The translations under genes and the position numbers were made by a program. A stretch of DNA of 64,000 nucleotides from an uncultured Lachnospiraceae bacterium (GTDB lineage: Bacteria; Bacillota; Clostridia; Lachnospirales; Lachnospiraceae), in the NCBI GenBank assembly GCA_902777355.1, contig CACYTU010000021.1, positions 1 through 64,000 on the forward strand, in the 5' to 3' direction. Each line of letters begins with the position of its first letter. Positions within the stretch are counted from its first letter, which is position 1. Shown in pieces: positions 50,596 to 59,527 of this stretch. The notes under the pieces were generated by a model. It was not told the DNA's origin and made no database searches. It was given only the letters and a program-made list of their open reading frames with translations.

Positions 50596-51369
50596 TTACG
50601 CACCAAAACCGGAAAGGTCTTTGATGACCTCTCCCGCGATGATCAGTCCCGCCACAGAAGGGACAAAAGCCAGACTGCCGGGAGTCGCTCTGCGCGGTCT
50701 GCTTTTTCCGGAATCGGATAAGCACTCTGCCTCCTGATCCGTCTGCGCGGAATCCGGATCTGCTGTTTCCTCCGCCATGGGCCGGAGTGGTTTTTCTTTT
50801 GAATAGACCACCTTGAGGGACTGTATGCCCCGCTTTTTAAGTTCCCGCCGCATCACGCGGGCCAGAGGATCGATCGATGTGGAATAAATATCAGCCACTT
50901 CGAACCTGGTGGGATCCAGCTTGTTTCCCGCCCCCATGGCACTGATCACGGGGATCCCCGCCTCCTTGGCCTGCACGACCAGCTGGATCTTTCCAGTCAC
51001 AGTGTCGATCGCGTCCACCACGTAGTCGTAGGCTGTAAAATCAAACTGATCCGCCGTCTCAGGAAGGTAAAAACACTTATAGGCATTCACAGTCACGTCC
51101 GGATTGATCGACAGGATACGTTCTTTCATGACGTCAACCTTGTCTCTGCCGACCGCGTCCATGGTCGCGATGATCTGCCGGTTCAGGTTGGACAGAACCA
51201 CTGTATCGTTGTCAATGATATCGATCGTTCCTACGCCGCTCCTGGCCAGAGCCTCCACTGCAAAACCTCCGACGCCTCCGACGCCGAACACAGCGACTCT
51301 GGATGCCGCCAGCCTGTCCATGGCCTCTTCCCCGAGCAGCATCCTGCTCCTTGAAAACTGTTCCTTCAT
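50596..51369 (-). CDS. tcdA: tRNA threonylcarbamoyladenosine dehydratase (TcdA)
   Basis: The 257-residue protein starts at ATG 51369 (GGAG 16 bases and GAGG 4-7 bases upstream). It has the E1-like/ThiF fold: VAVFGVGGVGGFAVEALARSGVG (nucleotide binding), IIDNDTVVLSNLNRQI, YVVDAIDTVTGKIQLV, and a C-terminal part with TPGSLAFVPSVAGLIIAGEVI. TcdA makes cyclic t6A at position 37 of ANN-decoding tRNAs, using ATP. Length and motifs fit the subfamily rather than MoeB or ThiF. A ~20-residue acidic insert (ETADPDSAQTDQEAE) lies before the last motif. Confidence 0.88.
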   Translation of the reverse strand: MKEQFSRSRMLLGEEAMDRLAASRVAVFGVGGVGGFAVEALARSGVGTIDIIDNDTVVLSNLNRQIIATMDAVGRDKVDVMKERILSINPDVTVNAYKCFYLPETADQFDFTAYDYVVDAIDTVTGKIQLVVQAKEAGIPVISAMGAGNKLDPTRFEVADIYSTSIDPLARVMRRELKKRGIQSLKVVYSKEKPLRPMAEETADPDSAQTDQEAECLSDSGKSRPRRATPGSLAFVPSVAGLIIAGEVIKDLSGFGA

Positions 51370-51556
51370 AAACCTCTGTCTTTCTCCTGCCCTGTTTAAT
51401 TTTCCGGATCCCGAAATCATTTCCATTATATCATCATATACGTAAAGACGACAAAAAAAGTGTCCGGAGCTCTGTTTCCGGACACTCTTCCATTGCATAC
51501 CGAAGCACGTAAGTGCGCAGGCATCGTCATCTTTGTGTAAATATATTTATGGTGCG

Positions 51557-52333
51557 TCAGATCGCGCCCGCCCTGATGACAAACATGGGGGTAGAGGAAA
51601 AATTGATCTTTTCCTCCCGCGACCAGACCCGCTTCCAGAAGGATTCGTCGGCTTCTGCCCGGATTCCCAGTCTGCCCAGGCATTCCAGGTCCCAGCCCGG
51701 TCTGCGGATGCCGGAAAGGGGAACCCTGCGCGCTATGTCTTCCATCACATCGAAGTTTTCCCCGATATTTGAGTCGCGGATACCGCATCTGGCTGTATTC
51801 TCCCGGTCCTCCTCATAAGCGGCACGCGCATCCTCGTCAAAAAGGTAGGAATACCAGTTGGCGTCAAAATTCAGCAGCAGGCCGTCGTCCCTGAGAACCC
51901 GTGCCCACTCTTTATAGGCCTTCCCTGGGTTGGGAAGGTTCCAGGTCAGATTCCTGCTGACGATGATGTCAAAGCAGCTGTCGTCAAAGTCCAGTTCCTC
52001 GGCGTTCATCTCAAGGAAACGGATCCTGTCCGCCAGAGTGCCGGCATTTTTGCGGGCTTCTTCAAGCATGGCGGGTGTCAGGTCGACCGCGGTGACCTTA
52101 AGTCCCAGTTCACTCAGAAGGATGGCAAAAAAACCGGGGCCCGTCCCGATATCCAGGGCATGCATGCCGCCCGGGTTCCTGCCGGGAAAATGTCCGGCAA
52201 TCTCATTTTCCAGGAAGCTCTTCCATTTTTTCTTCTGCTCTGTAGAGAGTTCCGCCCGGTTCACTTCAGAATATCCGGCGGACCGCCCGGTCCAGTAGCG
52301 CTTGTTCTCTGAAAGAATCGTCGTATGGGACAT
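51557..52333 (-). CDS. Class I SAM-dependent methyltransferase (importer-linked, copy 1)
   Basis: The 258-residue enzyme shows motif I LDIGTGPGFFAILLSELG, motif II AVDLTPAMLEEAR, and the segment IIVSRNLTWNLPNPGKAYKEWARVL plus NFDANWYSY. The same unusual RNLTWxLPNxGKAYxEWxRxL block is in the protein at 56592, so the two are paralogs. ATG 52333 follows AGAGGAG. It is divergent from the nickel/peptide ABC importer. Substrate unknown; modification of a small metal ligand is one possibility suggested only by the neighbourhood. Confidence 0.8.
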   Translation of the reverse strand: MSHTTILSENKRYWTGRSAGYSEVNRAELSTEQKKKWKSFLENEIAGHFPGRNPGGMHALDIGTGPGFFAILLSELGLKVTAVDLTPAMLEEARKNAGTLADRIRFLEMNAEELDFDDSCFDIIVSRNLTWNLPNPGKAYKEWARVLRDDGLLLNFDANWYSYLFDEDARAAYEEDRENTARCGIRDSNIGENFDVMEDIARRVPLSGIRRPGWDLECLGRLGIRAEADESFWKRVWSREEKINFSSTPMFVIRAGAI

Positions 52334-52772
52334 TTTTTTCTCCTCTGTCACAATGCTTTTTCAGGCATTCAGAAACTCTGCCTGCCGTCTTCACTCACAT
52401 CAGGTATTTTCTTCGGTAATATCCCGGGTATTATCTCCGTTTTTTATAAATTATCATCCGGCCGGCACCGCCACAACCCGGATGGGGGGATAAAAATGTA
52501 CTTTGCTGCAGTAATCCTGCGTTCTCAAAAGCGTATTTCCATCTGTTATTTCAGAGATCCTTCAGAATACAGAAAGCTTCGGGACAGAGCTCCGGAGGCT
52601 TCCGGCCAGCGATTCCGGAGTGCATGGAAGGCACGCCCATCCCCATCCCCCCTTGGGGCTTCCGCCTCCAAAAACCTGCATCTATAATGAAAAAAACCAA
52701 AGGCGGCAGGTGTCCCGCACATCGCTGCCACCCCTGAAAAAAGCAAACATTCATAGTCAAGGGGGGAAGACC
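52334..52772. other. Divergent intergenic region before the importer
   Basis: No gene is visible. CATCTATAAT at about 52680 provides a -10-like box for the importer, without a clear -35. A GC-rich inverted stretch (CTCCGGAGGCTTCCGG) lies near 52590. Confidence 0.4.
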
Positions 52773-53714
52773 TTGCTGAAATATATTTTACAGAGGCTCC
52801 TGCAGCTTATACCGGTCCTGATCGGCATCACATTTTTGTCCTTCGGCATGATGCGCATGGCCGGAAGCGACGCGATCACGGAACTGTACGGTGATAAAGG
52901 GGCTGTATCACAGGAAATCATCGATGAAAAGAAGGCGGAACTGGGACTGGACAAGCCCTTTATGACCCAGTATCTGGCCTGGCTCAAGGGCATGTTGACC
53001 GGCGATATGGGGAAGAGCTATGTGTCCGGTCTTGATGTCTTCGGTACTTTTACCTCCAAACTTCCCGCCACACTTCTGCTGACTGTCCTGTCCCTGGCCA
53101 TGACAGTAATCGTATCCATCCCCCTGGGAATACTGGCGGCTGTAAAGCGAGGCCGTGCCATCGATTACACGCTCAGATTTATCAGCTTTATCGGTAATTC
53201 CATGCCCGGTTTCCTGATCGCCCTGCTCCTGATGCATCTCTTTTCAATCAGACTGAAATGGCTCCCTGTCATATCGGACGGTCTGTCCCTGCGCAGTGCC
53301 CTGATGCCCGCCATGACACTTGCCATAGCTATGTCCTCAAAATATATGCGGCAGGTCAGGGCTGCGGTCCTGGATGAGCTGAGCAAAAATTATGTGACCG
53401 GTGCCAGGGCGCGCGGTGTCCGCGGGCAGGTGATCCTGTGGAACAGTGTGATCCGCTCCTCCATGCTGACCATCATCACTCTTCTCTCCCTGTCTATCGG
53501 AAGTCTTCTCGGCGGCACGGCGATCATCGAGAATATTTTCATGTGGGACGGAGTCGGAAAGATGGCAGTGGACGCGATCACCATGCGCGATTATCCCCTG
53601 ATCCAGGCCTATGTGGTCTGGATGGCGATCATCTATGTGGCAGTCAACCTGGTGACGGATCTGCTCTACCACGTCCTGGATCCCCGGATCCGACTGGGGG
53701 TGATCCGCGAATGA
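52773..53714 (+). CDS. ABC importer permease, NikB/DppB type
   Basis: The 313-residue protein starts at TTG 52773, after GGGGGAAGACC; no ATG fits. It has six membrane segments, the N-terminal LQRLLQLIPVLIGITFLSFGMMR signature and the EAA loop GARARGVRGQVILWNSVIRSS, ending DPRIRLG. This is the first permease of the nickel/dipeptide/oligopeptide importer family. The next gene overlaps it (ATGA). The solute is unknown from sequence; the downstream His-rich metal sensor favours a metal or metal complex. Confidence 0.88.
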   Translation: MLKYILQRLLQLIPVLIGITFLSFGMMRMAGSDAITELYGDKGAVSQEIIDEKKAELGLDKPFMTQYLAWLKGMLTGDMGKSYVSGLDVFGTFTSKLPATLLLTVLSLAMTVIVSIPLGILAAVKRGRAIDYTLRFISFIGNSMPGFLIALLLMHLFSIRLKWLPVISDGLSLRSALMPAMTLAIAMSSKYMRQVRAAVLDELSKNYVTGARARGVRGQVILWNSVIRSSMLTIITLLSLSIGSLLGGTAIIENIFMWDGVGKMAVDAITMRDYPLIQAYVVWMAIIYVAVNLVTDLLYHVLDPRIRLGVIRE

Positions 53715-54655
53715 AAATGAATAATAAACAGGATAATAATGAAACCCCGAGGATAAGCGGAAGTGTTTTCCAGGATGCCCATGCGGGTTCAGAAGCGGAC
53801 GGGATCCGGAAAAGAAATAAGGCTCAAAAAGCTCGCAGGTCCATGGGACTTCGAAATCGTCTGCTCTTTTTCGGCATTCTGGCCCTGACCCTGCTCCTCA
53901 TCTCTGTTTTCGCAGATAAGCTGGCTCCATATGATCCTGCCCTGCAGGACCTGTCCAACGCAAAGGCTCCGCCGTCCGCGGCGCATCTGATGGGCACTGA
54001 CCGGTACGGCCGGGACCTTTTCTCCCGTGTAATCTCCGGCAGCCGAGCCAGTATCTTTTCCACACTCCTGCTGGTGGCCATCACCACTTGTGTCGGCACT
54101 GTAGTGGGCATTTTCTGCGGTTGGAACGGGAAGCGGATCGATACCATCCTGATGCGCATCTCGGATGTTTTCCTCGCCTTCCCCGGACTTGTCTTTGCCA
54201 TGGCAGTCGCAGGTGTGCTGGGAGGCGGACTGCAGAATGCAATCATCGCTCTGACCGCGATTTCCTGGCCCAAATATGCCCGCATCGCCAGAGGTCAGAC
54301 CCTGTCCCAGAAGGAGCTCCCTTATATAAAGGCGGCAAAACTGGCCTGCTGCAATACGCCCGGGATTCTCTTCAGACATCTGCTCCCCAATATCATCGGA
54401 CCGATTCTCGTGACTTCCATGCTCGATATCGGCACGATGATGATGGAACTCTCGGGACTGAGTTTTCTCGGCCTTGGAGCCAGGCCCCCCATGGCCGAGT
54501 GGGGAAGTATGATGAGCGATGCACGCGGTCTCATGACCACGTCGCCCTGGATCGCTTTTGCGCCCGGATTCGCGATCTTCATCTCCGTGATGATCTTCAA
54601 TCTTCTTGGCGACACCATTCGGGATTACGCAGACCCCAAGACGCGGTCCCTGTAG
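53711..54655 (+). CDS. ABC importer permease, NikC/DppC type
   Basis: The 314-residue protein begins at ATG 53711, overlapping the previous stop as ATGA. An ~45-residue polar N-terminal extension precedes the usual start. It then shows FADKLAPYDP, HLMGTDRYGRDLFSRVISGSR, the EAA loop YIKAAKLACCNTPGILFRHLLPN and GLSFLGLGARPPMAEWG. It forms the pore with the NikB-type subunit. The ATPase genes follow 62 bases later. Confidence 0.88.
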   Translation: MKMNNKQDNNETPRISGSVFQDAHAGSEADGIRKRNKAQKARRSMGLRNRLLFFGILALTLLLISVFADKLAPYDPALQDLSNAKAPPSAAHLMGTDRYGRDLFSRVISGSRASIFSTLLLVAITTCVGTVVGIFCGWNGKRIDTILMRISDVFLAFPGLVFAMAVAGVLGGGLQNAIIALTAISWPKYARIARGQTLSQKELPYIKAAKLACCNTPGILFRHLLPNIIGPILVTSMLDIGTMMMELSGLSFLGLGARPPMAEWGSMMSDARGLMTTSPWIAFAPGFAIFISVMIFNLLGDTIRDYADPKTRSL

Positions 54656-54717
54656 ATTTTTTAGATATTTTAATGATTTTATGATTGATCGATTATCAGC
54701 TGCTGAGGTGACGTATT

Positions 54718-55527
54718 ATGGCGGAACTGCTCAGATTTGACCGGGTTGAGATCAGCTACGACGAGTATCCCGCCGTGCGGGATGTAAATATGACATTGCA
54801 TGAAGGAGAGATTCTTGCGGTCGTGGGTGAGAGCGGATCCGGAAAATCCACACTGATCCGTGCAGCCATGGGGCTGCTTGGCACTTCCGGGAAAGTCGCC
54901 GGAGGGGATATCCGTTACAAAGGCAAAAGCCTGCTGGATCTGCCAGAGGAAGAGCGCCGCAGGATCAACGGTCCGGAAATCGGCATGATTTTTCAGGATT
55001 CCGGAAGTTCCTTCTGTCCCGTGCGCACAATCGGCTCACAGTTATATGAGAGCATGACATCACACCAGGCTGTCACAAAAAAAGATTTTGAAAACACAGC
55101 CCCCGACCTGCTTCAAAAACTGGGTTTTGAGGATGGGAAGCGGATCCTGAAAAGCTACCCTTTCGAGCTCTCGGGCGGTATGCAGCAACGGGCGGGAATC
55201 GCCGCAGCCATGCTCCTGAAACCCGCTGTTCTGTTGGCAGATGAGCCTACCTCCGCGCTGGATGTCTTCGCGCAAAAGCAGGTTGTGGAAGAAATGCTGC
55301 TCCTGCGCCGCATGTTCGGCACTTCGATCATCCTGGTGACGCACAATATCGGAGTCGCGGGAGCCATGGCAGACAATGTGCTGGTGCTCAAAGACGGAAG
55401 GGTCGCGGAGTACGGTGAGACACAGAAAGTGTTCTCCGCTCCGCAGAGCGCCTATACGAAAAAGCTCATGGCAGCGGTACCCAGGCTGAGGCTGAGCGGC
55501 TCTCACCATGATATGGAATATACTTAA
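54718..55527 (+). CDS. ABC importer ATPase, NikD/DppD type
   Basis: The 269-residue protein has Walker A GESGSGKST, a Q-loop, signature LSGGMQQR, Walker B VLLADEPTSALD and the H-loop LVTHNI. The C-terminal extension typical of oligopeptide ATPases is short. GAGGTG lies before the ATG. It pairs with the NikE-type ATPase at 55683. Confidence 0.88.
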   Translation: MAELLRFDRVEISYDEYPAVRDVNMTLHEGEILAVVGESGSGKSTLIRAAMGLLGTSGKVAGGDIRYKGKSLLDLPEEERRRINGPEIGMIFQDSGSSFCPVRTIGSQLYESMTSHQAVTKKDFENTAPDLLQKLGFEDGKRILKSYPFELSGGMQQRAGIAAAMLLKPAVLLADEPTSALDVFAQKQVVEEMLLLRRMFGTSIILVTHNIGVAGAMADNVLVLKDGRVAEYGETQKVFSAPQSAYTKKLMAAVPRLRLSGSHHDMEYT

Positions 55528-55682
55528 ACATTTCCGGTCGATACTGCCGTAAACGGGTATGTCCTGACCAGGAAAATGCTGTGCATTTAAGCAGTTCTTT
55601 CCGGCCATGCCGTCCCCGGAGCTGCACTCTGAGGCGTTTTCGCGATTGTTTTGGCACAGAAGGCTTTGGCATAGAGGTAAAA

Positions 55683-56447
55683 ATGGATCCTGTTTTGACA
55701 GTCAGCGGACTCACAAAGATTTTCAAAAGAAATGGACAGACCGATCTCACAGCAGTGGACGATGTCAGTTTCTCTCTGATGCCCGGCGAATGCCTGGGTA
55801 TCATCGGAGGCAGCGGCAGCGGAAAGAGTACTCTGGTCAATATGATCATCCGGCTCCTGGATCCGGACCGTGGGTCCATCTTTCTGAGAGGCAGTGATAT
55901 CACGCATTTAAAAGGAAGGGCACTTCACAATGTCTACTCCGAAATGCAGATGGTCTTCCAGTCACCGGCCGAATCATTTGACCCCCGCCGCACACTGGGG
56001 GATGGAATAGGTGAAATCCTGCGCAACAGCGGACTGTCTGCCGGCAGAACCCGGGATCATGTAAATAATCTGCTGGAACTCTGCGGCCTTCCCGCGCAGT
56101 TCCAAGACCGCTTTCCCCATGAAGTGAGCGGGGGGCAGTGCCAGCGGGCCGCCATAGCCAGAGCACTGGCGATCAATCCCTCCATCCTGATCTGCGATGA
56201 GGCGACTTCCGCCCTGGACGTGACCATCCAGCGGGATATACTCTCTCTTCTGAATAATCTGCGCCGTCAGCGGGGCAGGAATCTTTCCATCCTGTTTATC
56301 TGCCATGACATAGCGTTGGTGCAGCAGTTCTGTGACCGGGTTATAGTCATGGAACGCGGCCGGGTCGTTGAAGAGGGCACTCCGGATGACGTCATCCGCA
56401 ATCCTGCCCATCCTTACACCAGACAGCTGATCGACAGCATCCTGTGA
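55683..56447 (+). CDS. ABC importer ATPase, NikE/DppF type
   Basis: The 254-residue protein starts at ATG 55683 (AGAGGTAAAA upstream). Walker A is GGSGSGKST, signature VSGGQCQR, Walker B ILICDEATSALD and H-loop FICHDI. It ends with NPAHPYTRQLIDSIL, typical of the second ATPase of nickel/peptide importers. The 155-base gap after NikD-type contains no gene. Confidence 0.88.
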   Translation: MDPVLTVSGLTKIFKRNGQTDLTAVDDVSFSLMPGECLGIIGGSGSGKSTLVNMIIRLLDPDRGSIFLRGSDITHLKGRALHNVYSEMQMVFQSPAESFDPRRTLGDGIGEILRNSGLSAGRTRDHVNNLLELCGLPAQFQDRFPHEVSGGQCQRAAIARALAINPSILICDEATSALDVTIQRDILSLLNNLRRQRGRNLSILFICHDIALVQQFCDRVIVMERGRVVEEGTPDDVIRNPAHPYTRQLIDSIL

Positions 56448-56479
56448 CGGCGGCGAATATTTCAATGTATCAAATGGTT

Positions 56480-56540
56480 TGATGTCAGGTACTAAAGGCA
56501 GCTAAGTGAAGCCCGTCTCGTCCTTTTGAACTTTACATCA
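56480..56540. mobile_element. Degenerate short copy of the MITE-like element
   Basis: TGATGTCAGGTACTAAAGG and CCTTTTGAACTTTACATCA form imperfect terminal inverted repeats, with CCCGTCTCGTC inside, as in the copies at 27062 and 28352. It lies just before the methyltransferase gene. Confidence 0.45.
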
Positions 56541-56591
56541 CAGTTTTCAGAAGGCAGTTTTTTTATCCAAGTGTCTGAGGGACAACAGACT

Positions 56592-57335
56592 ATGGCTGAA
56601 TTTAAGATCAAACAGAGGATCACACGCTACTGGACCTGCAGGGCGGAGTCTTTTGAAGCCCAGCGCCTGCGGGAATATGAGAGCAGCAAAAAAGAGCGCT
56701 GGCTCGCCGAATTCCACAAATATCTCCCTGCCGGCAGGCAGCTTCGCATACTGGATATCGGGACAGGAACCGGTTTTTTCGCATGCCTTCTGGCTGAAGA
56801 GGGACACAGAGTCAGTGGCATTGATCTGACTCCGGAAATGGTCGGACATGCCCGTCACATGTCCTCGGTCCTGGGACTTGAGATCGATTTTCAGGTCATG
56901 GACGCGGAAGAGACCGATTTCCCGTCTGATCATTTTGATGCCCTGGTCACCCGCAACCTGACCTGGACTCTTCCCAATATGGGAAAGGCTTACCGCGAAT
57001 GGTACAGAATCCTGAAACCGGACGGAATCCTGATTAATTTTGACGCCGACTATTGCGGCCCGTCCGCGCAGGACGATAAGCCTCTCCCGGATAATCACGC
57101 CCACAAAAACATCCCGGAGTTTCTTATAAGAGAGAATGAGGCCATCTCCAAAGAGCTCGCAGCCGGTCAGGAACGCCGTCCTCAGTGGGACTATCAGCTC
57201 CTTTCGGAGGCAGGATTCGAAAAGATCATCATCGACACAGGTGTGTGGAAACGCATTTATCAGGAAATCGATGAATTCTACAACCCTGTTCCCATTTTCA
57301 CGATTTCAGCCTGCAAGGGCGGGCAAAAGCGATGA
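56592..57335 (+). CDS. Class I SAM-dependent methyltransferase (importer-linked, copy 2)
   Basis: The 247-residue enzyme has LDIGTGTGFFACLLAEEGH (motif I), GIDLTPEMVGHAR (motif II) and LVTRNLTWTLPNMGKAYREWYRIL, closely matching copy 1 at 51557. It starts at ATG 56592, with GAGGGA upstream. It lies inside the importer operon, between the ATPase and substrate-binding genes, which strengthens the link with the imported compound. Its TGA overlaps the start of a small repeat ORF (ATGA). Confidence 0.8.
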   Translation: MAEFKIKQRITRYWTCRAESFEAQRLREYESSKKERWLAEFHKYLPAGRQLRILDIGTGTGFFACLLAEEGHRVSGIDLTPEMVGHARHMSSVLGLEIDFQVMDAEETDFPSDHFDALVTRNLTWTLPNMGKAYREWYRILKPDGILINFDADYCGPSAQDDKPLPDNHAHKNIPEFLIRENEAISKELAAGQERRPQWDYQLLSEAGFEKIIIDTGVWKRIYQEIDEFYNPVPIFTISACKGGQKR

Positions 57336-57616
57336 TTCGCCAGAAAGCAGAAAAACGTAAAGCGCAAAGCGAAAAAAACAAAGGCGACAGGAACAAAGCA
57401 GAAAAAAGCAGAAAAAACAAAGGCGACAGGAACAAAGCAGAAAAAAGCAGAAAAAACAAAGGCGACAGGAACAAAGCAGAAAAAAGCAGAAAAAAAGCTG
57501 AAAGCGATAAAAACAGAAAGACACAAAGCAGAAAAATACAGGCCGAAAACAGCAAAGAGAAATGTGGAAGCACATCCAAAGGTGCGTATCCGAAATGGAT
57601 ATCTGTATTGGGATAA
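57332..57616 (+). CDS. Small Lys/Arg-rich repeat protein, coupled to the methyltransferase (doubtful)
   Basis: A 94-codon frame starts at ATG 57332, sharing ATGA with the methyltransferase stop. It contains three 13-residue units KNKGDRNKAEKSR and then a basic tail. No Shine-Dalgarno of its own is seen, so it would depend on coupling. It has no family, membrane segment or signal peptide. The repeat DNA (39 bp, 57375-57491) is almost perfect. It may be a real basic protein or an accidental frame through a repeat. Confidence 0.35.
   Translation: MIRQKAEKRKAQSEKNKGDRNKAEKSRKNKGDRNKAEKSRKNKGDRNKAEKSRKKAESDKNRKTQSRKIQAENSKEKCGSTSKGAYPKWISVLG
57375..57491 (+). repeat. 39-bp tandem repeats (three units)
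   Basis: AACAAAGGCGACAGGAACAA plus AGCAGAAAAAAGCAGAAA is repeated three times with a 39-bp period after the second methyltransferase. Confidence 0.9.
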
Positions 57617-57669
57617 AAAGTCAAACCAATCTAAAAGCAGCTGTGAAATGAGAAAAAGGAGGCTTTGAA

Positions 57670-59271
57670 ATGAAAAAACAAATAGTAAAGAGATTCTCTG
57701 TATTTCTTCTGATCCTGTGCCTGTTACTCACAACCGGATGCGGCGGGGGCAATGTTTCCGGCAGCGCATCGGGGGACAACTCCGGGCAGGCCGGGACCGG
57801 CGAAGCAGCCGCTGAGAAAACCATGGTGATCGGCGACACCACCTTTAACGCCGAGAACTGGGAAGAGACCGTCGATCCCCATCGGACGTATAACGGCTGG
57901 GCCTGCATCCGCTACGGAGTCGGCGAGACCCTTGTCCGCTACACAGACAACATGGAACTCGAGCCCTGGCTGGCCAAGTCCTGGGAAAATGACGGCGGTC
58001 TGGTCTGGACGGTCACCCTGCAGGACAATGTCACTTTCTCCAGCGGCCGCGCCATGGATGCCGAAGCGGTAAAGCAGTGTCTGGAACATCTCCTGGAGAA
58101 TCACGACAGGGCTCCCGGGGACACAAAGATCAAAGAGATAAGCGCAGATGGACAGGTCCTGACCATCACTACCAGCGAGCCCAATCCCGCTCTGATGAAC
58201 TACCTCGGAGATCCCTACGGCTGCATCATCGACGTAGACGCCAGCGATTTTGAGAATGGTATAGTGGCCGGCACGGGTCCCTATATAGTCAAGGATATGG
58301 AGACTGACCATCATCTGACCCTTACCAAAAACACCGCCTACTGGAACGGTACTCCAAAAATCGATACCCTCACGATCCGCACACTCTCCGACGGCGACGC
58401 GCTTTCCGCCGCCCTGCAGTCCGGCGACATCGACGCCGCTTACGGAATGGCTTATGAGGCATATCCGAATTTTGAAAACGATCAGTTCCAGTTTTCCTCG
58501 ATCAATACTTCAAGAGCCTTCTTTGCTTCCATGAATATGACCAGTCCCGTCATTCAGGATCCCGCCGTGCGGCGCGCCATCGCTATGGGGATCAACAAGG
58601 AGGGATTCGTCAACACCCTGCTGGATGGCCACGGCGTCCCCGGAAACGGTGCGTTTCCTGACGGTTTCAGCACCTTCGGCGGAGAAAATGTGAAGGCCGA
58701 AAAATATGATCCCCAAGGGGCAGCCGAAGTCCTGGAAAAAGCCGGCTGGATCGACTCAGACGGAGACGGGATCCGGGAAAAGGACGGCAAAAAACTGACC
58801 GTGCGCTGGCTGACCTATCCCAGCCGTCAGGAACTGCCGCTTCTGGCAGAATCCGTCCAGGCCTCGCTGAAAGACATCGGCATAGAAGTGGACATTAACT
58901 GCACTTCCAACCGCCGTGAATTCCTGGCGGATATGAACAGTTGGGATATCTACGCCTCCGCCCTGGTGACAGCACCGTCCGGAGACCCCCAGTACTTCTT
59001 TACGACCAGCTGCCTGCCCGGCATGAGTTATAATTTCGGAGCCTATGAAAACGAGCATGTCAATGAGCTGATTGAAAAACTTTCGACAGAATTCGATACT
59101 GCAGAGCGCGGAAAACTGGCCATAGAGCTTCAGCAGGCGATCCTGGATGACAACGCCTATATCTTCTGTTCCTTCCTGGAGATGAACATGATCTCCAGAA
59201 AAGGGGTGACCGGTTATACAGCACATGCCTGCGACTATTACCAGGTAACGGCAGATCTGGATATCGACTGA
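57670..59271 (+). CDS. ABC importer substrate-binding lipoprotein, NikA/DppA type
   Basis: The 533-residue protein has a lipobox (TTGC, Cys ~24) and the family-5 solute-binding fold: LEPWLAKSWE, VWTVTLQDNVTFSSGRAMDAEAVK, DPAVRRAIAMGINKEGFV, and a C-terminal LQQAILDDNAYIF. Closest in style to nickel-binding (NikA) proteins, but relatives also bind peptides and sugars. GGAGGCTTTG precedes the ATG. It is the last gene of the importer cluster, with a palindrome and a terminator downstream. Confidence 0.85.
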   Translation: MKKQIVKRFSVFLLILCLLLTTGCGGGNVSGSASGDNSGQAGTGEAAAEKTMVIGDTTFNAENWEETVDPHRTYNGWACIRYGVGETLVRYTDNMELEPWLAKSWENDGGLVWTVTLQDNVTFSSGRAMDAEAVKQCLEHLLENHDRAPGDTKIKEISADGQVLTITTSEPNPALMNYLGDPYGCIIDVDASDFENGIVAGTGPYIVKDMETDHHLTLTKNTAYWNGTPKIDTLTIRTLSDGDALSAALQSGDIDAAYGMAYEAYPNFENDQFQFSSINTSRAFFASMNMTSPVIQDPAVRRAIAMGINKEGFVNTLLDGHGVPGNGAFPDGFSTFGGENVKAEKYDPQGAAEVLEKAGWIDSDGDGIREKDGKKLTVRWLTYPSRQELPLLAESVQASLKDIGIEVDINCTSNRREFLADMNSWDIYASALVTAPSGDPQYFFTTSCLPGMSYNFGAYENEHVNELIEKLSTEFDTAERGKLAIELQQAILDDNAYIFCSFLEMNMISRKGVTGYTAHACDYYQVTADLDID

Positions 59272-59316
59272 TTCTGGCTCCCCCGGGCGGAACAATCCCT
59301 TACACGGATATGAATA

Positions 59317-59400
59317 GGGCAGAGGCGGCCACGCCGCCCTCTGCCCTCCCGCGGACTGCCGTTGGCCGTCAGGCGAAAGATACCTTACGGCTGCCCTGCA
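59317..59400. repeat. GGGCAGAGG palindrome, copy C with extended tail
   Basis: GGGCAGAGGCGGC-CAC-GCCGCCCTCTGCCC is an almost perfect hairpin 46 bases after the binding-protein gene. The tail to 59400 (CTCCCGCGGACTGCCG...GGCGAAAGATACCTTACG) matches copy B at 36444. Confidence 0.7.
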
Positions 59401-59404
59401 AAAA

Positions 59405-59448
59405 AAAAAGTGTGCTGCACTTGCCGAAAAAACAGCAATGCAGCACAC
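59405..59448 (-). terminator. Terminator of the CsoR-family gene
   Basis: On the minus strand GTGTGCTGCA / TGCAGCACAC is followed by ten T residues, about 80 bases after the regulator's stop. Confidence 0.85.
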
Positions 59449-59468
59449 CCTGCAGACTGACTATTGAA

Positions 59469-59510
59469 GATGCGGGATGACAGCAGCCGCTGCCATCCCG
59501 CATTTTATTT
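59469..59510 (+). terminator. Terminator of the importer operon
   Basis: GATGCGGGATG / CATCCCGCAT is followed by TTTATTT on the plus strand. Confidence 0.85.
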
Positions 59511-59527
59511 GAACAAAATACGTCTTC

